Positions 44,991 to 54,766 of a stretch of 64,000 bases of DNA are shown here, piece after piece. The position numbers and the translations under genes were made by a program. Numbering within the stretch: position 1 is the first letter of the stretch; each line of letters begins with the position of its first letter. The DNA is from Verrucomicrobiaceae bacterium. GTDB taxonomy: Bacteria > Verrucomicrobiota > Verrucomicrobiia > Verrucomicrobiales > Akkermansiaceae. The stretch is from positions 1 to 64,000 of the forward strand of contig JAIXOR010000013.1 in the NCBI GenBank assembly GCA_027486655.1, read 5' to 3'. The notes below the pieces were generated by a model. That model was not told the origin of the DNA and did not search any database. It saw only the letters and a list, made by a program, of their open reading frames with translations.

Positions 44991-45914
44991 ATGAAACAAG
45001 AGGATAATACCATCACCGAAAAAAACAAAGATACTTGCACTTTTTCAAATGGTGGACGTCAAGAATTAATACCATCCATATTCCCTAAAGAAAAAACGCC
45101 AATAGCTAAAGTTAGAAGGATCGAACGAGGAAACATTACGTCTGTTACGATTGGTCCCTCCATTGAAGCACGAGAGCCGTTTCAACGGATAGTTCCCAAA
45201 TACCCACTGATCGAGGAGCTGGAATGGAAACCTGCAAAATCCAATCATTCTCGTCAGATTTGTATCATTATAGCATTGGCAGTGATGTTTATGGCGTACT
45301 TTATATTTAAAGTCCGGAAGGAACTCGGTGTGACCGCTGCTCCGAGGCAGTCAGAACTGCCAGAAAATCTAGACGCCGCTGAAAAAACAAAGCAGTTGCA
45401 CCTGAGTTACGACCGCGGGATCGCAGGGTTTGAAAATGCCTTAGAACTTCTTCAAAGAAAAGGAACTATCAAGCATCATGGGAAAACCATACAAGAGCGG
45501 ACTGCTGCTGCCTCATTAAGAACATCGCTGGATTTGGTTATACAGATTGAATTGAGGGAATTAAATCAAAACACACATGGTGTGGAGGTAATCACATGTT
45601 GCCACGAGGGTAAAAATGCTACAAACTTTATTCTATACATCAGTGGAATTCGGAAAGATATACAGACTGAAATACTTAAGGAAAAAATTCTGGGATATTC
45701 ATGGGATGCAGCTGTCAAATGCGTTAATGGAAACGAAACGACTCTCAAAAATAATCTCAATTTGGTCCTAATATTTGATGATGCCATTAGATATTATGAG
45801 GCTGGAGAAAAGCACCAAGGATTCGATCCCGGAAGAAAAACAAAGCAAGAGATTGAAAACATGATGAGGATAGAATTTTCATCATGGAATCAAACCGAAA
45901 GCCAACTTAGGTAA
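44991..45914 (+). CDS. Unrecognised single-pass membrane protein
   Basis: A 307-aa protein. The first 88 residues are hydrophilic and cytoplasmic or disordered; one transmembrane helix follows (about 89-106), then a 200-residue region of alternating helices and strands with a Lys/Glu-rich surface. I find no family. Immediately downstream of the winged-helix-like gene on the same strand in the same AT-rich tract, so the two probably act together. Confidence 0.65.
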   Translation: MKQEDNTITEKNKDTCTFSNGGRQELIPSIFPKEKTPIAKVRRIERGNITSVTIGPSIEAREPFQRIVPKYPLIEELEWKPAKSNHSRQICIIIALAVMFMAYFIFKVRKELGVTAAPRQSELPENLDAAEKTKQLHLSYDRGIAGFENALELLQRKGTIKHHGKTIQERTAAASLRTSLDLVIQIELRELNQNTHGVEVITCCHEGKNATNFILYISGIRKDIQTEILKEKILGYSWDAAVKCVNGNETTLKNNLNLVLIFDDAIRYYEAGEKHQGFDPGRKTKQEIENMMRIEFSSWNQTESQLR

Positions 45915-46018
45915 TTGCATAATAAAGAAGTAGTTTCCACATCGGAGGCAATTCTAGACAATACATAGCCCCGAATTTTTTAAATAGCCGCGCGAGAAAA
46001 CAAGTGAAGCCAGAAAAT

Positions 46019-49000
46019 ATGCAAGAATACAGCAGGGCAAAAACGGAAAATCTATACAAGTTATTTCGACTCTGGATTTTAAAATCAATAAGTATATTGT
46101 TAATATTAACAGACTGCCAAGCAGATAGCGCCTCAACTTTCTCACATCATTTCAATCTCTATGGAGATTGGTCAAAGTACTTGTATTCTGCAAAAGATGT
46201 AGAAGTTTATGCGGAGCAATCAGCAGGTAATTCAAAGTACTGGAGGCCAACACAAGTGAATGTTCCGGGCGAAGTAGTTTATCGCTTTGAAGTTCCAGGT
46301 CCAATTAGCTCAGCGACTCTTGTGGCGTCCATAAATGTATGGACGACTGGAGATCCGTTTCCATATGACCCAGGAGCTTACGCATACTTAGACGTTTCAC
46401 GTGATGGCGCGAAATGGGATAACCTTGACGGGAGATATGCAAATCGTGGCGGTGGAAGCTCTGGCCCGTATGACATTACCTCTTTAGTGTATCAGTCAAA
46501 AGAAGTGTGGGTGCGCGCCAGATTGATGGGGACCGTAACGTGGCCAACTGACGGACCAATCTTTTCACAATTTTTAAGGACATCTCCAGGTGCGAGCCCT
46601 GATGTATTTGCAATCGATTTGGAAATGATACCTGAACTATCTTCAATTTCCAAACTATCAAATCTGTCTCTGCCTCAAACTTCCACGAGTCCTCAGTTTT
46701 CACCCGATACCTACGAGTATGCGGCAAGTGTGGAAAACTCAATTGAATCCGTTCGAGTCTCGCCGACGGTTGCCGACCCATTGGCATCTGCAAAAGTCAA
46801 CGGCTTTGATGTTGTTCCGGGGAGTAATGGTGTCGTGATCCCATTGGTAGTGGGAGTAAATTCGATCAGGGTCGTCGTCACCGCAGAGGACGGAACTACA
46901 ACGTCCACTTATACGGTTACAGTTACCCGTGAACCTTCATCCGTGTCAACCCTTGCTGGTCTTTCGCTAGGTGATGGTAAATTGATTCAGAACTTTGATC
47001 CAGCAGTAAAAAGCTATTCAAAGGGAGTATCGAGCTTGACGACATCAATTCAAGTTACGCCAACAGCCGAAGACCCAGCAGCCAAGGTAAAGGTAAATGG
47101 ACTGGAAGTATCTTCCGGAAGTTCGACCCAGCCGATCGCATTGGAAACAGGTTCCAACACTGTCTTGATCGAAGTCACTGCGCAGGATGGGACCACCGTT
47201 TCCACCTACACACTTGTGGTTTACCGCAGCTCTCCGATCGATTTTACTTTCACATCGGGCAACCAGGTGGCGGTGACCAGTCCCGGATATAATGCGACTG
47301 GATTGGAGGCGGCCGTTTCCCTAGGTTATGCCCCCTCGCCGGGCACGGTTCTGACCATCATCCGGAGCACCGGGCTCGGCCGTATCACCGGCCGTTTCAC
47401 CAATCTGGCGCAAAACCAAGTGGTGACGCTCGCATACGGAGGCATTTCATATCGTTTCGTCGCCGACTACCATGGTGGCGGAGGTTCGGATCTCGTCCTG
47501 CGCTGGGCCGCGACCAAAGCGGGAGCATGGGGCTTGGGAACGAGCGGTCAGCTGGGGAACAACACCACAGTTACCTCGAATGTCCCGGTGATGGTTCAGG
47601 ATGTCGGGATGCTCGGGGGAAGAACCCTGCGTGCGTTATCGAACGCCGGCGCACACAGCCTGGCGCTGTGCACGGACGGTACCGTGTATTCGTGGGGAAG
47701 CAATGCGTTCGGCCGCCTCGGCAACGGCACGACGACCGCATCCAAAGTGCCTCTCGGGATCAGCGGATATGGAGCTCTTTCCGGTCGCAAGGCGGTGTCC
47801 GTTGCCGCAGGCGGCACTTACAACCTGGTCTTGTGCGAGGATGGCACCCTGTGCTCATGGGGCCTGAATGCGAACGGCCAATTGGGCAACAACACCACCG
47901 CGCAGAGCTCCATCCCGACAGCCGTCGATCAAACCGGGGTGCTTTCCGGAAAGGAGATCGCCGGCATTGCCGCGGGCAATGGCCAGAGCATCGTTTGTGA
48001 TTCCGACGGAAAAGTCTACACGTGGGGCGCGAATGCCAGCGGCCAGCTTGGAATCGGAACCACCACGCAGAGCCTCGTTCCGGCCGCAGTGCCCTCGAGC
48101 GGGGTATTGGCAGGCAGATCGGTGGTCAAGGTCGCGGCCGGCTTGGGACTCTGCGCGGTGCTGTGTTCCGATGGAGGCGTGGTCACATGGGGAACGAACA
48201 CCGCCGGGCAGTTGGGAGACAGTTCCAACGTCCAAAGCAGTTCCCCGGTTGCGGTGATTGGCAGCGGCATATTGTTGGGACGCAAAATCGTGGATCTGGC
48301 GGCGGGTGGGTCGCATTGTCTGGCATTGTGCTCAGACGGCACTCTTGTCGCATGGGGACTCAATGCCAGCGGACAACTGGGAATCAACTCGACAAGCAAC
48401 AGCAACGTGCCGGTTGCCGTTGATGCCTCAGGTGCTCTGTCCGGCAAGACCATTGTTTCGATTTCCGCAGGACTCAACCACAGCCTTGCACGTTGCTCCG
48501 ACGGCACCGTCCTCGCATGGGGACAGGGAGCCAGTGGGCAGTTGGGCAATGGTACCAGTATCTCCAGCCAGACCCCGGTAATCGTCTCGACCGGAGAGTT
48601 TTCCCAAACGGACGGCATCAGTCTGGTGCAATCCGGAGCCACCGCATCGCATGTTCTGGCCATCGCCGGAACGGCGGATTTCAGCTCCACCCTGTCATCC
48701 ATCGCCTTGAGTGCCGGAACGCTCAGCCCGGTCTTTTCCAGCGGCACAACTTCCTACACTGCGACGGTTCCGAATTCGACGACCGGCATTGCCGTGACCC
48801 CTGTTGTTTCGGACCCGAATTCAAGCGTGAAGGTCAATGGTGGGGCTGTTGCATCCGGCTCCGCAAGTTCCGTGATTCCGCTCTCCGTGGGTTCCAACAC
48901 GATTTCGATCGTGTGCACCGCCCAGGATGGAGCAACCGCAACGACTTACACCGTGACCGTCACGCGGCTTTCCAACATTTCATCGCTTGCCTCGCTCTCG

Positions 49001-52000
49001 CTCGGTTCGGGCGCTCTCAATCCGGCATTCTCGTCCGGCACGACGGCTTACACCGCCACGGTGGCCAACTCGACAAACTCGATCACGGTCACCCCGACGG
49101 CCAGCGATGCGACCGCCACGGTGAGGGTCAATGGCTCATTGGTCGCATCGGGCACGCCAAGTGCGGCCCTGCCTCTGTCCATCGGCTCGAACACGATCAC
49201 CATCGCCTGCACGGCCCAGGACGGCACCACGTCGACTAGTTATACGGTGACAGTCACCCGCATCTCCAATGTTTCCTCCCTTGCATCGCTCTCCCTGAGC
49301 TCCGGATCGATCAGCCCGGCGTTTTCGGGCACCGCCACATCCTATACCGCCAATGTGGACGGATCGACCTCATCGGTCAATGTGACTCCGGTTGTGACGG
49401 ACTCCAAGGCGTCCGTGAAAGTCAACGGATCGATCGTATCCTCTGGAACTGCAAGCTCCGCCGTTCCGCTGGGCATCGGATCCAATACGATTACGGTGGC
49501 TTGTACGGCCGAGGATGGAGTGACCGTGACGACATACACGTTGATCGTCACGCGTGCCCGTATTGATCAAACCATCGACTTCGGAGCTTTGCCGTCGGTT
49601 GCTTATAGAGACTCCCCGTTGCAGTTGAACGCTATCGCCTCTTCGGGCTTGGCAGTAGGATACGCCAGTTCCAATCCGGCGGTTGCGACTGTGAGCGGAT
49701 CCACAGTGACGATTGCAGGCATCGGCACGACAACGATCACCGCATCCCAGCCGGGCGATTCCACATACGCTCCCGCCACAGCGGTGAGCCAGACTTTGAC
49801 CGTATCCAAGACCAAGGCCGCGGTATTGTTGTTCTTCCTCAATCAAACCTATGATGGGAATCCGCATCCGGTGGCCGCATTCTCCACGCCATACGGTCTC
49901 AGCATTTCCCTGACCTATGACGGATCGGCAGTACCTCCGGTCAACGCCGGGACCTACACCGTCGAAGCGACGATTCACGACGCCAATTACCAAGGAAGGG
50001 CGACCGGAATTCTAACGGTCGCCAAGGCCGCGGGGACGGTTTCCCTCGGTTCGCTCGCACAAACGCACGACGGTTCGCCAAGGACGGCTACGGCCGTCAC
50101 ATCACCCGCCGGGCTGGGAGTGGCTTTCTCCTATGACGGATCTCCCACCGCACCCACTGCGGCGGGCACCTACGCCGTGACGGCCAGTATCACTGATGCC
50201 AATTACTCGGGCAGCACGTCAGGCACTTTGGTGGTGGGCAAGGGGACGGCATCCATGACCCTTGGATCGCTCGGTCAAACCTACGATGGTACGCAACGCA
50301 TGGCGTCGGTGGTCACGATCCCGCCGGGACTGAGTGCTGTTTGCCAATACAACGGATCCTCATCTCCTCCCTTGGACGCCGGTAGTTACGAAGTCGAGGC
50401 CACGATCGACGATCCGAACTGGCAGGGAAGCGCCACGGGCACTCTGGTCGTGGGGCGGGCGGATCCCCGCATCTCGCTTGCTTCGCTCAGCCAAATCTAC
50501 GACGGCGGCGAGCGGCAGATATCCGCAACCACCACACCCGCGGGCATTCCGCTCTTGATTTCCTATGACGGGTCACCCACAGGGCCAGTCAATGCGGGCA
50601 GCTACGAGGTGGTGGCCACCGTGGACCAACCGAATTATTCCGGTTCCGCCAGCGGCACCTTGATCGTGGGCAAGGCGACGGCCGCAATCACCATGAATGA
50701 TGTGGTGGCCGTGGAGGACGGAACCCCGAAATCCGCGAGCGCAACGACGATTCCGGGCAGTCTTGACCTTGCCTATTCCTATGATGGTTCCGATTCCGCC
50801 GCCCCTTCGGCAGCGGGGCGGCATCCGGTCGCCGTGACCGTGAACGACGCCAACTGGCAGGGCTCCTCGGCTGCTTGGGTCAACATTTTCGGCCATGCGT
50901 CAGCATCCATGGACGGCGGCACATTGGACTTTGGTTCGATACATGTGGGATACGCGTCGGAGCATACCTCGACTTCTTCGCTTGCGGTATCAAACGCGGA
51001 TGGATTCAGGCTCGATCTCGCTGGTTCGGCCATTGGCGCGGATCAACTTACCCTGGATTCTGTGGCAGACGTCGCTCCAGGTCAAAGCAAACCGATTTGG
51101 GCGCGCCTCGCCACAGGACGCGGAGTGGGACTGATCCACGAATCGCTCGACTACAACTTCTCGGATGATTCGACCTTGAGTGGAGCATCGGGCAATCTCT
51201 CCACAACCACGGTCCTGCTCACTGGCCAGATCTTCTCCGGTGACATGACCTGGAACACTTCCGGCGGGTCATGGAATACGGCATACGCTTGGACCGACAA
51301 CGCGGACTCCGCCGTTCACGCCGCTCCCGGAATTACAAGCGGATTCACCGGCGTGGACAGCGCGACCTTTCCTGCTTCCGCAAGTCCGTTGAACGTGACC
51401 CTGGATGGGGTTTCTCCGTCGCTCAAGCACTTGAAACTCGGAGGAAATATCAACCTCCAGCAGGGAACCGGCACCACAGGGCTAACCATCGGCGGTGATT
51501 CCGCCTCGATCGGAGCATCAGGAGCAAACAGCATCTCAACACCGCTCATGCTCGCTTCCGCGCAAGTTTGGACCAACAATGGCGTGCTTTCGATTGGAGG
51601 TGCGGTAGTCAACGGAGGAAGCACGCTCTCCATCGCAGGCACCGGCTCCACCACTCTCGGCGGCAACCTGACGGGTGCGGGAGGCCTCGTCAAAACCGGT
51701 CCGGGAACGCTTGTCCTTGCCGGCAATGCTAACACCTTCACAGGCCCCACTTCCGTTGGCGAGGGGACCATTTCCCTGACTGGCACGCTCAACACGGGCT
51801 CCAACACCACTTCGCGCATCACGGTGGGTGATACCGCTTCGTCGAAGGCATGGTTCAAATCATCCGGCTCCCTGACTGCCGGTTGCACGAACGCACCCGC
51901 CATCGCCCTTGGTTCCGCATCCGGATCTGCGGGCGCACTTCAGGTGACCACACGCCAGATCACGGCCGCGTCGGATGTTTGGATGGGCTGCGGGGAAGGC

Positions 52001-54478
52001 GGCTTTGCCGGATTGAGGGTTTCGGGCGGCACGTTCACCATCGCCACATCGCTCATCTCCGGCAAGGCCGGGGACGTCGCCTCGCTTTTCATGTCGGGAG
52101 GTTCGATTGCATTGGGCAATGGCGCGCTCAACCTGTCATCCGGCACCGGCTCCCAATCCGCAGCCATGTTGGCGGGCGGCACCCTCACTGCCACGCATGC
52201 CGCCAATGGTGGAGCGGTTGTCGGGGATTACGGCACATCCACACTCACCCTCCAGAACAGCACGATGACATTGGCCGGGCAGGGTCTGGTCATTGCCCGC
52301 AACAGTGGCTCCCGCGGTACGGTGAATCTGCTTTCGGGCACCTTGACCACAAACAGGGTCTCGGGCGGCGATGGAAACTCCGGAATGATCCTCAACGGAG
52401 GCACGCTGAAAGCCTCATCCTCTGCCGCTTCCAGTTTCATGAGCGGCTTGGGTTCGCTCTTCATCCATTCCGGCGGGGGAACAATTGATGCGGGCACGGC
52501 CAATATCTCGATTCTGCAACCGATGCTCGCCCCCCAAGGACAGGGAGTGACGGCTTCGGGACTCATGGTTTCGGGTGGAGGGTACGTGGAAGCCCCACTG
52601 GTAACCGTGAGTGGCGGGGGTGGATCGGGAGCCACCGCGGCGGCCAATTTGGATGCCATGGGCAATTTGTCGGGAATCGTCATCACCAATCCGGGAACGG
52701 GATATACCGAATCTCCCACGTTCGCTCTGACAGGTGGCGGCAATGACGTGACTGGCGAAATAGCCGGTTCAGCCCTGCTGGTAGCCAACGGCTCCGGCCA
52801 GGTGACTCTAACGGGGACGACCGGCACAATTGATTTGCCCGCATCGGCCGCCAATACCTATTCGGGAGGCACACAGATTACGGGCGGAGTCCAAGTCACG
52901 GCACGCTCCTCCTCCTCATTCGGGACAGGGGGAATCACACTCCGCCAGTCCGGAGCATCCAACGCCACCACACTTACACTCTCAGGGGGCATTGAAATCG
53001 CCAATCCGCTGACGATGAATCTTGCAAACGCCCGCAATGGCATCACCTCCACAGGTGGCGACAACATCCTCGCGGGCGCGATCACGCTCACCGGGGGATC
53101 CCAGCAGGTGGTCCTGCGGAACAACACGGCCGGCACGATGATGACGGTTTCGGGTTCCGTGACAGGGCCGACTCTGATCAACAGCCTCTCTCTGGCTGGT
53201 GTGGCCGGGGCCAAGGGAACCATCGCCGGAGTGGTCACCTTGGGAGCCGGATCCAGACTTGAAAACGGAGGTGCTGCCGAATGGACCATTTCAAGAAGTG
53301 GAGGGGTCTGGCCCACAACATCGATCACCGGTTCCGGCAATCTGGTTCTTGGAATGGACCAGGCGTTGCCAAGCGCCTCCGTGTTGACGTCCGCGGGTTC
53401 GGTGATCGCAACGGGTGCTCTGGATCTCAATGGCCACGTCCAGACATTGGCAGGATTGAGCAGCAGCAATCCGAACCTCAAAGTCGGAAATGGATCGAGT
53501 GGTTCCGATGCCCGCTTGATCCTGGCCAACAGCGGCCCACAGACATTCCGAGGGGTGCTTTGTGACAGTCTGGGCGGGGCCACCTCGAAATTGTCCTTGT
53601 TGCTGGCATCTGGAACCCAGTCCTTGACAGGGGCCAATACCCATACGGGAGGGATTGAGATCCAAGGTGGCGCTCTGGTTGTCAATGGATCAACCGCTGC
53701 CGGATGCGTCGTGAACGTGGCTTTGGGGAGCTTGCAGGGCACCGGAGTTGTGGCCGGGTCGGTAGAAACCGCCAAAACAGGCACAATCAACCCGGGCACT
53801 GCCGGGGGGACGGGAACCCTCCATGTTGGCAGCTTGGCTCTCAGTGGCACTTATGTCTGCGACATGACGGATACGGCCAGTGACCTGCTGGCTTGCTCCG
53901 GCGTGATGAATGCAACTTCAGGCACCTTGTCGTTCAACCTCTCCGGTAATCCAAGCGAGGCCATCTACATCATCGCCAGTTATGGGGAAGGAAGCACGCC
54001 CCTCTTCGCCTCCGTTCAGAACCTGCCGGAAGGCTATCATCTGGACTATACGGAAGCCGGTCAGATCCGCCTGGTCCGGACCTTGGGTTATGAGACCTGG
54101 GTGTTCGGGACCGGCTTGGACAGCAGCAATGGCGGCCCCGCAGACAACCCTTCCGGCGACGGCATTCCGAATCTCCTCAAGTTCGTTCTCAACGGCGATC
54201 CCCTGCAGCCAAGCAACCACATTCTGCCGAGTCCGGAAGTATCTTCAGAAGGTCTGAAGTTCACCTACGTCCGCCGCAGGGACTCCGTGGCGGAAACCAC
54301 GCAAACCGTGGAATGCTCGTCCGACCTCGTCCATTGGACGGACTTGGTGGTTCCATCCCAGAGCGAGGGTGCCTTCCTCATCGAGGATGACGCGCCATCG
54401 CCGGGACTCCAGCGGGTGACGGCCACCATCCCGGCCCAGAGGGGACACGTGTTCGCAAGACTCAGGGTCAACCAGTGA
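46019..54478 (+). CDS. Giant secreted RCC1 / cadherin-like / MBG / beta-strand-repeat protein
   Basis: A 2819-aa secreted protein. Signal peptide (about 1-35), a beta-sandwich-like region (36-200), two cadherin-like beta-sandwich repeats (207-405, ...DGTTTSTYTVTVTR), seven RCC1 units (501-885, WGLNANGQLGN), three more cadherin-like repeats (885-1181), a Big-2-like domain (1181-1266), five MBG repeats (1268-1625), a choice-of-anchor-like domain (1625-1735), autotransporter-associated beta-strand repeats (1740-2640, KTGPGTLVLAG) and a C-terminal domain (2690-2819) ending FARLRVNQ, probably a sorting signal. No catalytic residues; adhesin or surface-matrix role inferred. The first 1.2 kb is AT-rich, the rest GC-rich. 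The GTG at 46004 is an alternative start. Confidence 0.92.
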   Translation: MQEYSRAKTENLYKLFRLWILKSISILLILTDCQADSASTFSHHFNLYGDWSKYLYSAKDVEVYAEQSAGNSKYWRPTQVNVPGEVVYRFEVPGPISSATLVASINVWTTGDPFPYDPGAYAYLDVSRDGAKWDNLDGRYANRGGGSSGPYDITSLVYQSKEVWVRARLMGTVTWPTDGPIFSQFLRTSPGASPDVFAIDLEMIPELSSISKLSNLSLPQTSTSPQFSPDTYEYAASVENSIESVRVSPTVADPLASAKVNGFDVVPGSNGVVIPLVVGVNSIRVVVTAEDGTTTSTYTVTVTREPSSVSTLAGLSLGDGKLIQNFDPAVKSYSKGVSSLTTSIQVTPTAEDPAAKVKVNGLEVSSGSSTQPIALETGSNTVLIEVTAQDGTTVSTYTLVVYRSSPIDFTFTSGNQVAVTSPGYNATGLEAAVSLGYAPSPGTVLTIIRSTGLGRITGRFTNLAQNQVVTLAYGGISYRFVADYHGGGGSDLVLRWAATKAGAWGLGTSGQLGNNTTVTSNVPVMVQDVGMLGGRTLRALSNAGAHSLALCTDGTVYSWGSNAFGRLGNGTTTASKVPLGISGYGALSGRKAVSVAAGGTYNLVLCEDGTLCSWGLNANGQLGNNTTAQSSIPTAVDQTGVLSGKEIAGIAAGNGQSIVCDSDGKVYTWGANASGQLGIGTTTQSLVPAAVPSSGVLAGRSVVKVAAGLGLCAVLCSDGGVVTWGTNTAGQLGDSSNVQSSSPVAVIGSGILLGRKIVDLAAGGSHCLALCSDGTLVAWGLNASGQLGINSTSNSNVPVAVDASGALSGKTIVSISAGLNHSLARCSDGTVLAWGQGASGQLGNGTSISSQTPVIVSTGEFSQTDGISLVQSGATASHVLAIAGTADFSSTLSSIALSAGTLSPVFSSGTTSYTATVPNSTTGIAVTPVVSDPNSSVKVNGGAVASGSASSVIPLSVGSNTISIVCTAQDGATATTYTVTVTRLSNISSLASLSLGSGALNPAFSSGTTAYTATVANSTNSITVTPTASDATATVRVNGSLVASGTPSAALPLSIGSNTITIACTAQDGTTSTSYTVTVTRISNVSSLASLSLSSGSISPAFSGTATSYTANVDGSTSSVNVTPVVTDSKASVKVNGSIVSSGTASSAVPLGIGSNTITVACTAEDGVTVTTYTLIVTRARIDQTIDFGALPSVAYRDSPLQLNAIASSGLAVGYASSNPAVATVSGSTVTIAGIGTTTITASQPGDSTYAPATAVSQTLTVSKTKAAVLLFFLNQTYDGNPHPVAAFSTPYGLSISLTYDGSAVPPVNAGTYTVEATIHDANYQGRATGILTVAKAAGTVSLGSLAQTHDGSPRTATAVTSPAGLGVAFSYDGSPTAPTAAGTYAVTASITDANYSGSTSGTLVVGKGTASMTLGSLGQTYDGTQRMASVVTIPPGLSAVCQYNGSSSPPLDAGSYEVEATIDDPNWQGSATGTLVVGRADPRISLASLSQIYDGGERQISATTTPAGIPLLISYDGSPTGPVNAGSYEVVATVDQPNYSGSASGTLIVGKATAAITMNDVVAVEDGTPKSASATTIPGSLDLAYSYDGSDSAAPSAAGRHPVAVTVNDANWQGSSAAWVNIFGHASASMDGGTLDFGSIHVGYASEHTSTSSLAVSNADGFRLDLAGSAIGADQLTLDSVADVAPGQSKPIWARLATGRGVGLIHESLDYNFSDDSTLSGASGNLSTTTVLLTGQIFSGDMTWNTSGGSWNTAYAWTDNADSAVHAAPGITSGFTGVDSATFPASASPLNVTLDGVSPSLKHLKLGGNINLQQGTGTTGLTIGGDSASIGASGANSISTPLMLASAQVWTNNGVLSIGGAVVNGGSTLSIAGTGSTTLGGNLTGAGGLVKTGPGTLVLAGNANTFTGPTSVGEGTISLTGTLNTGSNTTSRITVGDTASSKAWFKSSGSLTAGCTNAPAIALGSASGSAGALQVTTRQITAASDVWMGCGEGGFAGLRVSGGTFTIATSLISGKAGDVASLFMSGGSIALGNGALNLSSGTGSQSAAMLAGGTLTATHAANGGAVVGDYGTSTLTLQNSTMTLAGQGLVIARNSGSRGTVNLLSGTLTTNRVSGGDGNSGMILNGGTLKASSSAASSFMSGLGSLFIHSGGGTIDAGTANISILQPMLAPQGQGVTASGLMVSGGGYVEAPLVTVSGGGGSGATAAANLDAMGNLSGIVITNPGTGYTESPTFALTGGGNDVTGEIAGSALLVANGSGQVTLTGTTGTIDLPASAANTYSGGTQITGGVQVTARSSSSFGTGGITLRQSGASNATTLTLSGGIEIANPLTMNLANARNGITSTGGDNILAGAITLTGGSQQVVLRNNTAGTMMTVSGSVTGPTLINSLSLAGVAGAKGTIAGVVTLGAGSRLENGGAAEWTISRSGGVWPTTSITGSGNLVLGMDQALPSASVLTSAGSVIATGALDLNGHVQTLAGLSSSNPNLKVGNGSSGSDARLILANSGPQTFRGVLCDSLGGATSKLSLLLASGTQSLTGANTHTGGIEIQGGALVVNGSTAAGCVVNVALGSLQGTGVVAGSVETAKTGTINPGTAGGTGTLHVGSLALSGTYVCDMTDTASDLLACSGVMNATSGTLSFNLSGNPSEAIYIIASYGEGSTPLFASVQNLPEGYHLDYTEAGQIRLVRTLGYETWVFGTGLDSSNGGPADNPSGDGIPNLLKFVLNGDPLQPSNHILPSPEVSSEGLKFTYVRRRDSVAETTQTVECSSDLVHWTDLVVPSQSEGAFLIEDDAPSPGLQRVTATIPAQRGHVFARLRVNQ
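47521..48670 (+). repeat. Seven RCC1 coding repeats
   Basis: Seven diverged units of roughly 50-55 codons, each with WG and GQLGN motifs, consistent with one closed seven-bladed propeller inside the 2819-aa protein. Confidence 0.8.
49820..50895 (+). repeat. Five MBG coding repeats
   Basis: Five units of about 215 bp, each with YDG, DAGSY/AAGTY and NY/NW-x-GSA-TGTL motifs; much more diverged than the array in the next gene. Confidence 0.8.
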
Positions 54479-54766
54479 AATCCCGCTATCGGCCAATGAT
54501 CAACAAAACAAGTCCGACCTGTTTTATCACAATCACGTGATCCATACTTATGAAACCATAGAAGAAATTCATCCTGATCATTCCATTACGCGCATCGGCC
54601 CTGAGGGCTTCCGCAGCCAACCATGCGTTACTGCGCTGGGCTCCATTGAACCACACCCATGCCATATCGGGAGGCCATAGCGCTGGTTTGTTCATCACCA
54701 TATGAAATCCCCATCATTTCCAGCATCCGTCTTCCCAGAAAATCTGAACGTCTCGCCTCAGTTGCC
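54479..54766. other. Intergenic gap between the two giant genes
   Basis: About 290 bp. It contains ATCACGTGAT, a perfect 10-bp palindrome (54532-54541), which could be a regulator site. No terminator hairpin with a T run is visible, so read-through into the next gene is possible. Confidence 0.35.

Noticed and set aside
42680..46004. Direct repeat of the tRNA-Lys 3' end as an attachment site
   Set aside because: I looked for a second copy of the T-arm/acceptor sequence downstream in the window and did not see one; no integrase gene either.
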